Shown piece by piece: positions 10,436 through 21,378 of a stretch of DNA of 64,000 nucleotides. How positions within the stretch are numbered: position 1 is the stretch's first letter; the number at the start of each line of letters is the position of its first letter. Origin of the DNA: Isochrysis galbana (Eukaryota > Haptophyta > Isochrysidales > Isochrysidaceae); contig CM030938.1 of assembly GCA_018136815.1 (NCBI GenBank), positions 656,128 to 720,127 on the forward strand, read 5' to 3'. Position numbers and translations under genes: made by a program. Below the pieces are notes generated by a model. The model made no database searches, was not told the origin of the DNA, and saw only the letters and a program-made list of their open reading frames with translations.

Positions 10436-10576
10436 AGCCGACAGGCGTGTGTCCTCATCTCATGGGAAGATGTGGGCACACACATGTTAAGAGTGTGAAG
10501 GCCGGGGCCGACAGGCGTGTGTCCTCATCTCATGAGAAGATGTGGGCGCACACATGTTAAGAGTGTGAAGGCCGGT
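10436..10576. repeat. Two-copy 69-70 bp direct repeat after the PDZ gene
   Basis: GCCGACAGGCGTGTGTCCTC begins both copies (about 10437 and 10507), and both end in AGAGTGTGAAGGCCG. The copies differ at two or three positions. They sit 50-190 bp after the stop codon, likely within or just past the 3' untranslated region. Nothing else is seen up to 10819. Confidence 0.85.
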
Positions 10577-11000
10577 GGAGACCATTGGGACGCAGATAGA
10601 GAACCCCCAAATCTGACACAGAATAATAATGCCAACACTGCGGATGCCAACAACACATGCAAATGGAAATGGAGAGACATCGGAAATGTTTGTGACCTGT
10701 TTGTGACCGGTGAGACGGCACGAGGTTGTAGCTTGCCAAGGGAGGCGGGCCAAGCATCTGCCCTCCCGTCACCACGATCATCGAGGAGCGACCTTTCCGA
10801 TGGGGCATTCCGTCAGTAGTAGGGCGGTCAAACAGGGGCTTTTTAACTACTAGTAAGGGTTGGGCTGCATTTTTTGACCGTGGCGCGAAGCCCAATAAAA
10901 AACCTCCCGGGGGGGCTACCTGACGCTACGAAAATCTTCGCCAAGAAATGGTGCGATTCGCCCCCCCTCTCTCCCCCTCCGTCACGCGCCCTCACGCTCT

Positions 11001-12338
11001 TGTCGGGTCGAGCGTAGCCGGAGGGCTCGGAGGCACTCCGTCGCGAGCGGCACCGGCGGCTAGCGCGGCGCTTTGGCCCTCCTCCCCGCCGGGAGTCGGG
11101 TGAATGAAATTCTGGGTGGTGTCGGGCATCTCCAGTGGAGTTTTGGACGGGGAACGAACGGCGAACGAGGGGCAGTGGGGCGGCGAGGCGCTCCTAGCGG
11201 CCCTAGTGTGTGGGGTTGTAAGAGATCGTTAGACCTACAAAGAACTCTTCCCTCAGGGAGGGAGCCTAGGCTGCTAGAGTGCAGCGACGCAGCGAACAAC
11301 GACGGACAACGAACCTGAGGACAACAGCCTACACCGACTCACGAACACACCGGAATCATTCACCCAAACCGAGCAAATTATCAAGCAACCACGACCCCAA
11401 ATCACCGATAACTCAAACACTCCCGAGAAAGACGGAGAGACAGAGCGAGGGAGAGAGAGAGAGAGAGAGACTCCGCGGCGACGGCCGGAGCGTGTCTCCC
11501 TTTTAGCTTTCCCACGAGGCGGAGAGTCCGAAGAGGAACGTTATGTCGCGCGACCACGGCGATCACTTCGGATACACATCGCAACGAGATATAATACTTG
11601 CGAACGAAGAAATCTTGCCGTTGAGCGTGAACCTTCTAGACGCTTCCATCGAGCAACCCTGAATAACAGCCAAGGGGAAGAAACACCAAAGGGGCCAAGG
11701 GCTTGCATGTTACTTGCATCTAGGGGAAAGATTCCCTCACCTAGGAAGCGAACCTACATTGATCTCCAAGGGGAGATGGCAAATTAAACCTCGAAACCTC
11801 GAGTGGGTAGAGCACCTGACTCGCTCGCCAAACACCTTGACCGAGAAGAAAGAAGCAAGACCCTACAAGCCAAGGGTAGCGGACCTAGAGAATGTGAGAG
11901 GAAGTTTCCGCACGCCAACGCGAACGCCAAACGCGGGAAGACAACGAAACCCTAACCAAGCTAAGCAGAACCTACGAAGAACAGGCCTGGACGACAACGA
12001 AAGTTAGCAAGTCCCAAGAAGGAACCGGAACCCAACGAGAAACGACAAGCCTTGCAAGAAGCCAAACAAGCCTTCACAAGGTAACCCGAGAGCCTGAGAC
12101 GAACGCGCAGCGAGCGACAGGCGACCTGGCTCCTTTAGGTCAAGATTGCCCGAAAGGAGGAAACCTGGAATCTAGACCAGACAAACAGGCTAGACGGAAC
12201 GAAACGAGAACTCGAATTCTAGATCGCTAGGGACGAATCCTACCAACCTAGATGTGCCTGAGCTTCACCGTGTGGCCGCACGGCGAAGGACCTGGAGATA
12301 AGAGCCTGGAAATCGCATCATCTAGGATGAATGCGACA
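11001..12338 (-). repeat. LTR of the chromovirus element (downstream copy in element orientation)
   Basis: The 1338-bp LTR has TG...CA ends. It contains a (GA)n run near 11449-11470. Apparent ORFs inside it recur identically in the other LTR and are not genes. Confidence 0.9.
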
Positions 12339-12725
12339 CCCCCCGACTAAGATCGAGACGTCTCCCGATGTCGAGCGGTGAACCTGGAAACAGAGACCTG
12401 GAACCTGGGACCTGGGCTGGCCAGAGGTCAGAATCGGAACAAGAAGCAACGGAGCATAGCGAGCGAAACGTGGAGACAAGAACACCCTTTGGATCCAAAG
12501 CGAGCACGAAATCGGCGGCTTAACGCGGCGGCCTCTTTCGTACGCACTGCCCCACCCACTTCTCCCTTTTACAGGAGCTTTGCTCGGGTGTTGCGCCGGG
12601 TGTAGAGCGCAGGCAGCACGCGTTCATCACCTCCATGATTCGCTCGGACTGAAACTTGAACTCGGAGCCCTAACCGAGGCGTGGGGCTAGCCTAGAGGGA
12701 CGGGTCCCTTACCCAAAACATGGGA

Positions 12726-13078
12726 TCAGCGAGAATGGAGCTTGGATCGAGTGCGCGAGGACGGCGCATCGAGAACGGGAGGAAGAGGAGTATCCCTGGC
12801 AGACAAAGAAGCTGCTTCCGGGGACTCGACATCTTCTGGACAAGTCTCTTCGACGGAACGATCGTAATCATCAAGCAAATCAGAACAACGACGGAGCAAC
12901 TCGGAACGAGGCTCCCAGGTGGCTTCTCGAAGAGAATAGCCACGCCACTTCACGAGATATTCGGTAGATTCGCCATGGCTACGACGATCGAGCAACTTCT
13001 CAACGATGTACTCGTCGTCGGCCAGCGGCTCTTCGTCAACGAAAGTATGATACGGCCGGAGGTTCGAGGGTTCTCTTG
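12726..13078 (-). pseudogene. Chromodomain remnant of gypsy integrase
   Basis: The minus-strand frame opens after a stop at about 13080. It reads VDEEPLADDEYIVEKLLDRR, then EYLVKWRGYSLREATWEPR: the aromatic cage and KWxGY...TWEP signature of a chromodomain. In chromoviruses this module ends the integrase and guides insertion to marked chromatin. Here nothing of the integrase core precedes it. The leader ORF (13660-12950) overlaps it in another frame. Confidence 0.85.
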
Positions 13079-13660
13079 ATCAAGAACACCCTTTGATGAC
13101 GGCGGGGCATAGTCCCGGTAGGCGGGGCTTCGGAAGCTGATCCCCTCCCCTTCACCGACCTCAGACTCATCATCTCGAAGGTGAGGAGATGGGTCAAACT
13201 GAATCAGAGGGAGGGGGCCTTCCTCCACCTCATTGGCCAACTCAGCGGCACTGAGGTTGGCTTCATATGGGGAAGAGTCATGCCCCACCATGGCCCGCTG
13301 TGATTGCACCCGGTGGGTGCCGAAGGCAGCGGACGGAGGCTCGCCATCCGACACGAGCTGGTCGGAGCCAATCATGGTGATAGCAGCCGGAGTGATGGGT
13401 GGCATTGGCGCAGCCTCAGTGGTCGTGGGTTCACTCGGGAATTCCTCGGGAACAGAAGCTGCAGCGGGCAGAGAAGGTTCCCTGAGGGGTTCCTCCTCTG
13501 CGGCCGAGGACGCAAGCGCCGATTTCGTGCTTGTCGGGTCGAGCGTAGCCGGAGGGCTCGGAGGCACTCCGTCGCGAGCGGCACCGGCGGCTAGCGCGGC
13601 GCTTTGGCCCTCCTCCCCGCCGGGAGTCGGGTGAATGAAATTCTGGGTGGTGTCGGGCAT
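12950..13660 (-). CDS. Leader/gag-like ORF of the chromovirus element
   Basis: The 236-residue frame begins inside the upstream LTR and runs into the chromodomain segment in a different frame. It is rich in Pro, Ser, Ala and Glu, with acidic patches (DDESEVGEGEG). No capsid or zinc-knuckle motif is visible. It is probably the N-terminal part of gag fused to out-of-frame pol sequence by the internal deletion. Confidence 0.4.
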   Translation of the reverse strand: MPDTTQNFIHPTPGGEEGQSAALAAGAARDGVPPSPPATLDPTSTKSALASSAAEEEPLREPSLPAAASVPEEFPSEPTTTEAAPMPPITPAAITMIGSDQLVSDGEPPSAAFGTHRVQSQRAMVGHDSSPYEANLSAAELANEVEEGPLPLIQFDPSPHLRDDESEVGEGEGISFRSPAYRDYAPPSSKGVLDQENPRTSGRIILSLTKSRWPTTSTSLRSCSIVVAMANLPNIS

Positions 13661-14869
13661 CTCCAGTGGAGTTTTGGACGGGGAACGAACGGCGAACGAG
13701 GGGCAGTGGGGCGGCGAGGCGCTCCTAGCGGCCCTAGTGTGTGGGGTTGTAAGAGATCGTTAGACCTACAAAGAACTCTTCCCTCAGGGAGGGAGCCTAG
13801 GCTGCTAGAGTGCAGCGACGCAGCGAACAACGACGGACAACGAACCTGAGGACAACAGCCTACACCGACTCACGAACACACCGGAATCATTCACCCAAAC
13901 CGAGCAAATTATCAAGCAACCACGACCCCAAATCACCGATAACTCAAACACTCCCGAGAAAGACGGAGAGACAGAGCGAGGGAGAGAGAGAGAGAGAGAG
14001 ACTCCGCGGCGACGGCCGGAGCGTGTCTCCCTTTTAGCTTTCCCACGAGGCGGAGAGTCCGAAGAGGAACGTTATGTCGCGCGACCACGGCGATCACTTC
14101 GGATACACATCGCAACGAGATATAATACTTGCGAACGAAGAAATCTTGCCGTTGAGCGTGAACCTTCTAGACGCTTCCATCGAGCAACCCTGAATAACAG
14201 CCAAGGGGAAGAAACACCAAAGGGGCCAAGGGCTTGCATGTTACTTGCATCTAGGGGAAAGATTCCCTCACCTAGGAAGCGAACCTACATTGATCTCCAA
14301 GGGGAGATGGCAAATTAAACCTCGAAACCTCGAGTGGGTAGAGCACCTGACTCGCTCGCCAAACACCTTGACCGAGAAGAAAGAAGCAAGACCCTACAAG
14401 CCAAGGGTAGCGGACCTAGAGAATGTGAGAGGAAGTTTCCGCACGCCAACGCGAACGCCAAACGCGGGAAGACAACGAAACCCTAACCAAGCTAAGCAGA
14501 ACCTACGAAGAACAGGCCTGGACGACAACGAAAGTTAGCAAGTCCCAAGAAGGAACCGGAACCCAACGAGAAACGACAAGCCTTGCAAGAAGCCAAACAA
14601 GCCTTCACAAGGTAACCCGAGAGCCTGAGACGAACGCGCAGCGAGCGACAGGCGACCTGGCTCCTTTAGGTCAAGATTGCCCGAAAGGAGGAAACCTGGA
14701 ATCTAGACCAGACAAACAGGCTAGACGGAACGAAACGAGAACTCGAATTCTAGATCGCTAGGGACGAATCCTACCAACCTAGATGTGCCTGAGCTTCACC
14801 GTGTGGCCGCACGGCGAAGGACCTGGAGATAAGAGCCTGGAAATCGCATCATCTAGGATGAATGCGACA
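13532..14869 (-). repeat. LTR of the chromovirus element (upstream copy in element orientation)
   Basis: Same length and, where compared, same sequence as 11001-12338. On the minus strand the base pairs after this LTR read AGCACGAAATCGGCG rather than a usual TGG-starting primer site. Confidence 0.9.
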
Positions 14870-15656
14870 GCTCTACCCGTAAAGAATTGGCGGTCGCGCC
14901 CGCGGGGGGATCGGTTCCTCTATATCTAAGCTACATTCGGCATTTGATTCCCGCCCGATGCAGCGCCGTGTCGGACTGCCGACAGTCCGACCACCCCCTG
15001 ACCCTTTGGCAGACACACATCTCCACTACAAGCACATCACGCACAGGCGCATCGCCACTGCAAACCGTTTTCGGGGCCTGCTGCCCGGAACACGCGTCCG
15101 TAACCGGGCCCATGGTAGTGTACGAGGGCCGCACCCCCGGCACCAAAGATAAAGGGGAAAAGGGGGGAAGGGGGAAGGGGAGGAAGCGGAGGGAGGGGAT
15201 GTAAGGGCGTTGTCCGATATTCGGTGATAGGTACCGTCTAGCGATAGGTGTGTAGCCCTGAATCTTCAGATCTTTTTTTTTTCTTTTTTTTGACAGTCCG
15301 CCGCCAGGCCTCAAATAAGCATCGGCCAAAGCGGCGGCGGCGACGGCCCAGTAAGTGGGGGCGGCGGCGGCGGCGGCGCTCCCTCGGCGACGTTAGACGT
15401 AAACGTTCAAAGGGCGCCACGGATGGCTGATTGAGACGAGGATTCTGCGCGCGGCCTGCTCGATTGGCGTGACTGTGTGGGTGGCCCCAGTGTATTTGGT
15501 GTCTGGCGGGGCCCCCCATCCAGGTGGATCATCGAAAACGGGCACGCAGCGCGGCCGGCATCGGTTGGAAGTTGGGCTCTCCGGGCATCCCTAGGCGACG
15601 TCAGACGTCAACATTCAAGGGGCGCCACGGATGGCTGACTGCGACGAGGATTCAGC

Positions 15657-16110
15657 GGTGCGATTCCCCTTCCAGACGGGATCGCCGACAGATCGCCTTC
15701 TGATCGTCGTCCGTCGTCGTCTAGCCGGAGTGTTTGGGTTTGATTTTAGTCGAGTTACGTGAGAAAGTCGTGGGGCGAGTGTCGGAGTGTTTTTCCTGGG
15801 TGTCTCTGTCCGTCAACCTGTCGTCAGTCGTCATCCGTCGCTCTCGCTCCCGTCGCTCTCGCTCTCGTAACACTCATACCCAACAAACTCGCCTCTCTCT
15901 CCTCACCAGCCTCTGCCATCACAGCCCTCCTCTCACTCGCCCTCGCCTTTCGCCGCTCGTTCGATGTCGCTCTCGCCGCCGTCCTCGCCCTCGCCCAAGC
16001 CCGCCTGCCCATCAGAGGCTGCAGTCGTCGCGGCGCTCGAATCAATTTCTGCCGATGACTTGGCTTAGTTATCTTCTCCCTCCGCCTCCGCTCTCGTTTC
16101 TGATTTAACG
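15657..16110 (+). mobile_element. Gypsy leader fragment with primer site and gag start
   Basis: GGTGCGATTCCCCTTCCAG at 15658 looks like a primer-binding site: its complement ends in CCA as a tRNA 3' end would. About 370 bp downstream match the minus strand at 33880-33505 at roughly 90%. An ATG at 15964 opens MSLSPPSSPSPKPACP, shared with the other fragment, and stops after about 34 codons. The flanking LTR is missing. Confidence 0.65.
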
Positions 16111-16912
16111 ACACGGTCGTCTGGCTCGCTCGTTCTCTATGCCTTTTGTCTTCCCCCCCGCGGGGAGACGAGAGGCCGGGCATTCTCTTGCATCGGGGGA
16201 GCCTCCAATCTCCCACGAAAAGACGGTCGCGCTCCGCTCCTTTCGTCTACGGAGGGCAGATCTCCCTCCCCTTTCGCTGCGCTCTGCTGGGAGACCCATC
16301 TAGGCTCCCTTCCACGCCGCGATTTTTTTCTTAAGCTTGGTGTTGGGAAGAGAGAGAGAGAGAGCTTGGGCGGTGCGGGGCGCTTGTGCGGCGAAGGAGG
16401 GGAAACAGGGAGTCGTGCCTTCGGCGGGGGGAGTTTTGTTTTCCCTCCTTTTCTCTGGTCAGCTAGCAGCTGGTCAGGGCGCCCCCCTCGCTGCTCCATC
16501 GCCGTTCACTAGCGCAAACTAAAGCCCGCTGGTCATCGTATTCCCCATCTAGGAAAGGAGGCTGCGTGCTGTGCTGTCTCCCAACTCCCAACTCCAAGCT
16601 GCTGACCACTGAGGCCTGATATCAGTTATCAGCTCGAGGTAAACTGATGCTTATACAAAAAAACTGTGGTCACTCTTTTACTGATGCCACATCACTAGAA
16701 GAAGGAGAAGAGAAGAGAAGAGAAGAAGAATCAGGAGACCGGAGAGAGTAGTAAAATAAGGAGAAGGAAGGGGAAGAGAGAGGAGATAAGTGGAGAGGAA
16801 GAACTGGAGAGCGAGGAGCTGAAAGAGAGGGAGAGAGAGAGGGAAAGGGGGGAGATGTATTGTGTAGAGAAAGAGAAGGAGAGCAGAGAGGGCGAGGGAA
16901 GGAAGGGGGGGG

Positions 16913-16994
<82 letters not shown>

Positions 16995-17083
16995 AAGAGA
17001 GAGAGAGAGAAAGGGGATAAAAACAAATCTATGCACAAGAATGCATGAATTGAGGGAAGAGAGGGGGGGAGGGAGAGAAGGCG
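16111..17083 (+). promoter_or_regulatory. Intergenic and DDHD upstream region with a long (GA)n tract
   Basis: From 16111 to about 16680 no gene is seen. A purine-rich region follows from 16690, with near-perfect (GA)n at 16919-17015. The tract ends about 70 bp before the DDHD start codon. Open frames across it are composed of RERERE or SLSLSL and are not genes. Confidence 0.5.
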
Positions 17084-19480
17084 ATGGACTTGGGCAGCAG
17101 CGCGGACCCTCCGGCATCTTGGCTTCAGTTCCGTCGTGAGCGGGAGGACGGCGGCGAGGGGACGTGCGGCGCAGGGTGGGAGCGTCTGCGCCCCGCCGAC
17201 GAGCGCGCACTCCAAGCCCGCTACGCCGCGCAGGCTGAGGGAGGAGTGGGAGGTCTCTCTCGTGTTCCGGTGCTCGGCGGCCGATGGGAGGCAGTCTTTG
17301 GGAGCGAGGGGGAGGAGGAGGAGAAGCGCTCTGACTCGAGGACTCCGTCGTCGGCGCGCTCGACCGCCGAGGCAGAGGCGGCAGTTGTCGCCGCCCTCGA
17401 GGCATCGGCTCTTGCCCTCAAGATGGGGAGTCTTCTCCCTCGATACTATGAGGAGAGGCCTCGGCACTTGGTCCGCTCGGTCTGGTGCTACAGGTACTGG
17501 CCAAATGGTGCGTGGACGCCCTTCGCGCACGGGGACGACCTCGCCATTGAAGAGATGTGGCAGAGGCTCTCTGCGAGAGCAAATGAAGAGGGAGGCGAGG
17601 TTAAGGGGCTGGGGAAGCCTGCTAGCACTGGGAGTGGATCGGCGGCCTCGCCGCGGGCGGTGGAGCCAGAGGAGCACCGGACGGCCGACGGCCAGTATGT
17701 CGTGCGCATGTCGCAGCAGCCTGATGGTAAGCTTATTGTCAGCATGCGTGCGGTCGACGGCTCTTGGAACCCGTTCAAGATGCTGTCGTGGTACGCGCAC
17801 CGCGGCTGGGCTGGCGCCGCGCTGTCGGCTCTCACCGAACAGGAGGCGGAGTACGAGGCGCGGGCGCCCGAGGCGCTCGTGCTTGTTGTCCATGGCATGG
17901 GCGAGGCCTTCTGGTCCACCCACAAATCCATTGGCTCGATCCGCGACGCGTGCGCCACGATGCGCTCGCTCGCGGCCGCGATTGACACTCAGGGCGCCGC
18001 CGATGCCGGGGGCCAAGGTGGGAAGAAGGGCAGCAGCCCGGCAGTGAATGTGGCCATGTGTGGTCAGCGCGCCGGCCGGGTCGAGTTCCTACCGATTGAG
18101 TGGCACATGTGCCTGCGTGACTTGGGCAACGACTCAATGCAGACGCTCCTGAGCGTCACCCCACCGTCGGTGCCCTTTCTGCGTCAGATCGCAAATGACG
18201 TGGTATGCCGCCAGCCACGGGCGGTTACGCTCGGAGGCACTCGAAGCCCTCTCTGCCAACGCGCCACGCTCTCGCCCCACACAGGTGATGGACGTCCTCT
18301 TTTACCAGCAGGATGACCATCGCAGGTCCGGCCTGCAGCGCTTCCCGCATGCGTCTGTTAGCACGCCAGCCGCGGGCCGTTCAAACGGAGGCCAACTCGC
18401 CCATGCCCGCTCATGCAGGCACATGCAGAAGTTTGTCGCCGATCGTATGAATAAGACGGTCGCAGCCTGGCGACAGCACAACCCTTCGTTCAACGGTCCC
18501 ATCGTCATACTAGGCCACTCACTTGGCTCGCTGATATGCTTCGACCTGCTCGACGACGAAACTGACCTCGCCACCTCCACTGCTGCAACCCCCTCGCCGT
18601 CGCTCGGCACGCCGGCGCTCGATTTCCGACCCGAGGCATTTGTGGGTATTGGCTCACCAGTGGGCTGCTTCGCGTCTCTGCGCGGCGCGCCGTTGGGCCC
18701 TGCCTTTCAGCTTGGTCGCACGGACCGTTACTTCAATGTGTATCACCGAAACGATGTGGTGGCGTATCGGATCGAGCCGCTCCTCGTGAAGCATGGCGAG
18801 AAGGCGGCGCACCCTGCATATGTCCCCTTCTTCGGTGGCGGCGCTGACGGCAAGCGGCTTCACGTCAAGCTGAAGCAAACGGTGCGCCAGCGCTCGTGGC
18901 CCGGCCCGCAGCATGGGCTGCCGATCTCGACCAATCGCAGCTATGGCAGACTGCTCACGCCGATCGCGCGCCTTACCACCATTTGCCAGGTGCGATCTGT
19001 AGCAAAAGCAGCTGAGTCTGTCCAGTCTTGGATCAGCTCGGGCTCCATCAAAGACAAGATTGTGGCCGCGGCGCAGGCCATTGATGGCGCGACGCTTTCA
19101 AGTTTCTCCCAGCCCGCCGAGAACGAGCAAGAGACCGCCGCCGCTGAAGGCGAGGTGGCACGCCACGGTAACTATCTTCTTAATCGCGGCGAGCCTATAG
19201 ATTGGGTACTCCAGGTGCGATGCCGTCCGTATCAGCTGCGCCGGGTCCTGTCCACACCAAGGTGTCCGGTCCCGACCACTCGCAAGACCTGACCCCATCG
19301 CTTTGGACTTGAGTCATGCAGGAGACAGAATTTGAGGCTGCGAACGAGTACCTCTCGGCGGCAGCTGCGCACACTAGCTACTTCGACAATGCGGATGTTG
19401 CTGCCTTTTTGCTCCGCCACGTCTTGAGCGGTGTGTCTCAAACGGCACCCTCGCCCGTGAACCGGCGCGAGTCCATGTAA
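17084..19480 (+). CDS. DDHD-domain phospholipase A1-like protein
   Basis: Four exons are inferred: 17084-18202, 18285-18325, 18419-19214 and 19322-19480, joined at GT-AG introns of 82, 93 and 107 nt; the product is about 704 residues. The second intron has no stop and a length divisible by three. Trp-rich stretches near residues 130-150 and 215-235 recall the WWE-like region of PA-PLA1 proteins. LVVHGMGEAFW (about 268) precedes EFLPIEWH. NDVVMDVLFY then leads into the lipase elbow GHSLG (about 418). The DDHD part begins with AFVGIGSPVG and RNDVVAYRIEPLL and ends EPIDWVLQ-ETEFEAANEYLSAAAAHTSYF, recovered only after splicing. In the classic family motif the last block is DPVAYR; here it is NDVVAYR. 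The family cleaves phosphatidic acid or other phospholipids at ER/Golgi membranes. The substrate is not determinable. Confidence 0.88.
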
Positions 19481-21378
19481 AGCACCCGAACCGCGCTTGA
19501 AGTGCGTGCCATGCAGAATGGCTGCCTTGTCGGGGCGGAGTTCTTGCACGGCTTTCGCTGGATCAAATGCCAGGCTGCATTGATGTGGATACGCCCATCT
19601 TCGAAAGACGATGCGGCGACATTTGGTTATGTAGAACTGAAGGAGGCCGAGAAGCGCCTTATTCTTGTCCGAGCCACTTCGATGCACCTCACATCCCTTC
19701 AGCTTGAGGGTTGTTGCTTGATGTCGAAGAAGGAGGTTGAATTCGTTGATTTTATGGTGACATGTGCAACATGTGACGGTAAGAAGCTTGTCCTACGCAT
19801 CCTCCTCGTTGCGAGGTGCAAAGTGATGCTGCGCTCCTTTTCGCACTTTGCATGACCTGTAGTAGATGGGGCCAGGCGAGGTAGGGGAGCCGATGTTGAG
19901 GCCGGGCGGCCGTGGTCGGCGCCACGGCCCCATCTGTCGCGTGTGCAGCCGTGGACGCTTAGCCCACGGTCTGTCTTGAACGGGGCGCAGCGGGTGGCAA
20001 TTGACCACAATCCACAGTCGCGCATCCCTTTCGTTCTCTCGGACCGCCCCTTTGTTTGCCCGTCCGCCACCTTCCACGCACAAGTGTGTCCGCGTCTTTC
20101 TTAAGAACTTTTGTCAGCTTAGGCCCCATGTACATGTACGCAGCCGTGGCGCAACGGCGCGCGAGCGGTTGCGGCAGTGGCAATAGGGGCCCGGGCGCTG
20201 CTGCTGGCTGCTGGTGGTGATAGCGAGGGTTTAGCGGCTCACAGGCGCCTGCGCCTGCGCAGCGGCCTCAGGACAGGCCACATTGTGGCGCTCTACGCCG
20301 CGGCGAGCAGGAAAGCCCAAAAGATCTTGATCTTGCCATAGCGCGTCGTTTTTAGCCGAATTGGATTTTCCTTCGTGCGGACTTGAGGAGCGGGCGCGCG
20401 GCCGAGACCGAGACCAGCGCACCGGTTTGGGAGGAGGGTGCGTGGGTTAGTGCTATGAGCACCGGGAGGGGGCGGGTCGGGTAGGGCATCCCCCCCCCCC
20501 CCCAATGTCAGCCGAAGCACCTAAACGGACAGCCAGGCATGGCACCCGGAAGCTCTGAGGCGGAAATGTTGTCGCCTATATTGCTAGTAGCTAGTAGGGG
20601 CGTGGCTAGGGCCCATAAAGCCATATGCATATGCATATGCATATGACATGCTACGATTTAATTGCTGATGGCCTTTCATCCGGTCCTAGAAGAGAGGGGC
20701 GTCCGCGCGATGGCGGCACTATTCGTGCCCTGTCTGGCCCGCCCTGGTCACCGCGATGGATGGCGCGCCAAGGCGATAAACGCAAGGGCAAGGGCGCAAG
20801 AAACGAGGAAATGGAGAAATAGAACGAGCGAACAGGCCAAACAGAGCGCTCATGCTTGCGTCGGGTACCAGTAACGAAACACCACAAATGCTGATTCAAA
20901 GTGAAGCCCGCGCTCCGTCAGCCGCCAACTAAGAAAACGAGCAGCTGCGTGAAATACACGAAATCGGAAATCACGAACTTGAGTGGGGTGGAACACCTGA
21001 CACTCCGGACACGTGATGGAATGAAATTCGACCAGAATGAGAAAGAGAAAACTCAGTTTTGAATGAATGGCCTTGCCCGCTGCGTGCTTGTCCGCTTTCA
21101 TTCGCCACTGTTCGAGAGCTTTGAGTGCCGTACTATGAGGCGGGCGATCGGACGTGTGTTGTCTACTATATGTGCGTGGCGAATTGCGGGCACGTACGTG
21201 GTGCCTGCTAGCGCGGCCCTAGAACCAGCACGTGGGATTTCGGTCGCGATCCAGCGGCAGCCGCAGCACTAGCAAGAAAGCCCACTCCCCCCCCCCCCCC
21301 CCCCCCCCTGGTGCGCAACATTCAGGCCACGACCGAGCGTCCAACACTTGGCGCCCTACAACGTGGAGCGCCCCGCCC
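19481..21378. other. Intergenic between DDHD and kinase genes
   Basis: No supported gene. Features seen: a GGGGCGTGGCTA block at about 20597, resembling the start of the hairpin-tailed retroposon, followed by an (ATGCAT)n run to about 20645; C-homopolymers at 20491-20504 and 21290-21308. A 117-codon plus-strand frame at 19502-19855 overlaps a comparable minus-strand frame and shows no motif. Confidence 0.4.

Larger units (their letters stand above)
10996..14874 (-). mobile_element. Ty3/gypsy chromovirus relative, internally deleted
   Basis: Two 1338-bp direct LTRs (11001-12338 and 13532-14869) start TGTCGGG and end GCGACA. They are bounded by the 5-bp duplication GCTCT (10996-11000, 14870-14874). 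The internal part is only 1193 bp. On the minus strand, GTCGGGGGG directly abuts the downstream LTR as a polypurine tract, fixing orientation. The only recognisable pol remnant is the integrase chromodomain. Protease, reverse transcriptase, RNase H and the integrase core are absent, so movement would need enzymes in trans. I saw no difference between the LTRs where I compared them, which implies a recent insertion. Confidence 0.9.
10820..15655 (-). mobile_element. Second TAGGGCGG-family copy, split by an LTR retrotransposon
   Basis: The terminus TAGGGCGGTCAAACAG starts at 10820 and the sequence runs as the reverse of 9119-8935. It stops at 11000 and resumes at 14870 with CTCTACCCGTAAAGAATTGG, continuing through the CGCCCGCGGGG and GCAGCGCCGTGTCGGACTG blocks to about 15010. 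Reverse-orientation tandem units follow at 15385-15650. The section 15011-15384 has no counterpart in the complete copy. The far terminus was not found; gypsy-derived sequence begins at about 15657. Confidence 0.75.

Noticed and set aside
11073..12007. Plus-strand ORFs inside the chromovirus LTRs
   Set aside because: They recur identically in both LTRs and are antisense to the element.
19502..19855. 117-codon plus-strand ORF after the DDHD gene
   Set aside because: It overlaps an equally long opposite frame, has no motif and lies in probable 3' untranslated sequence.
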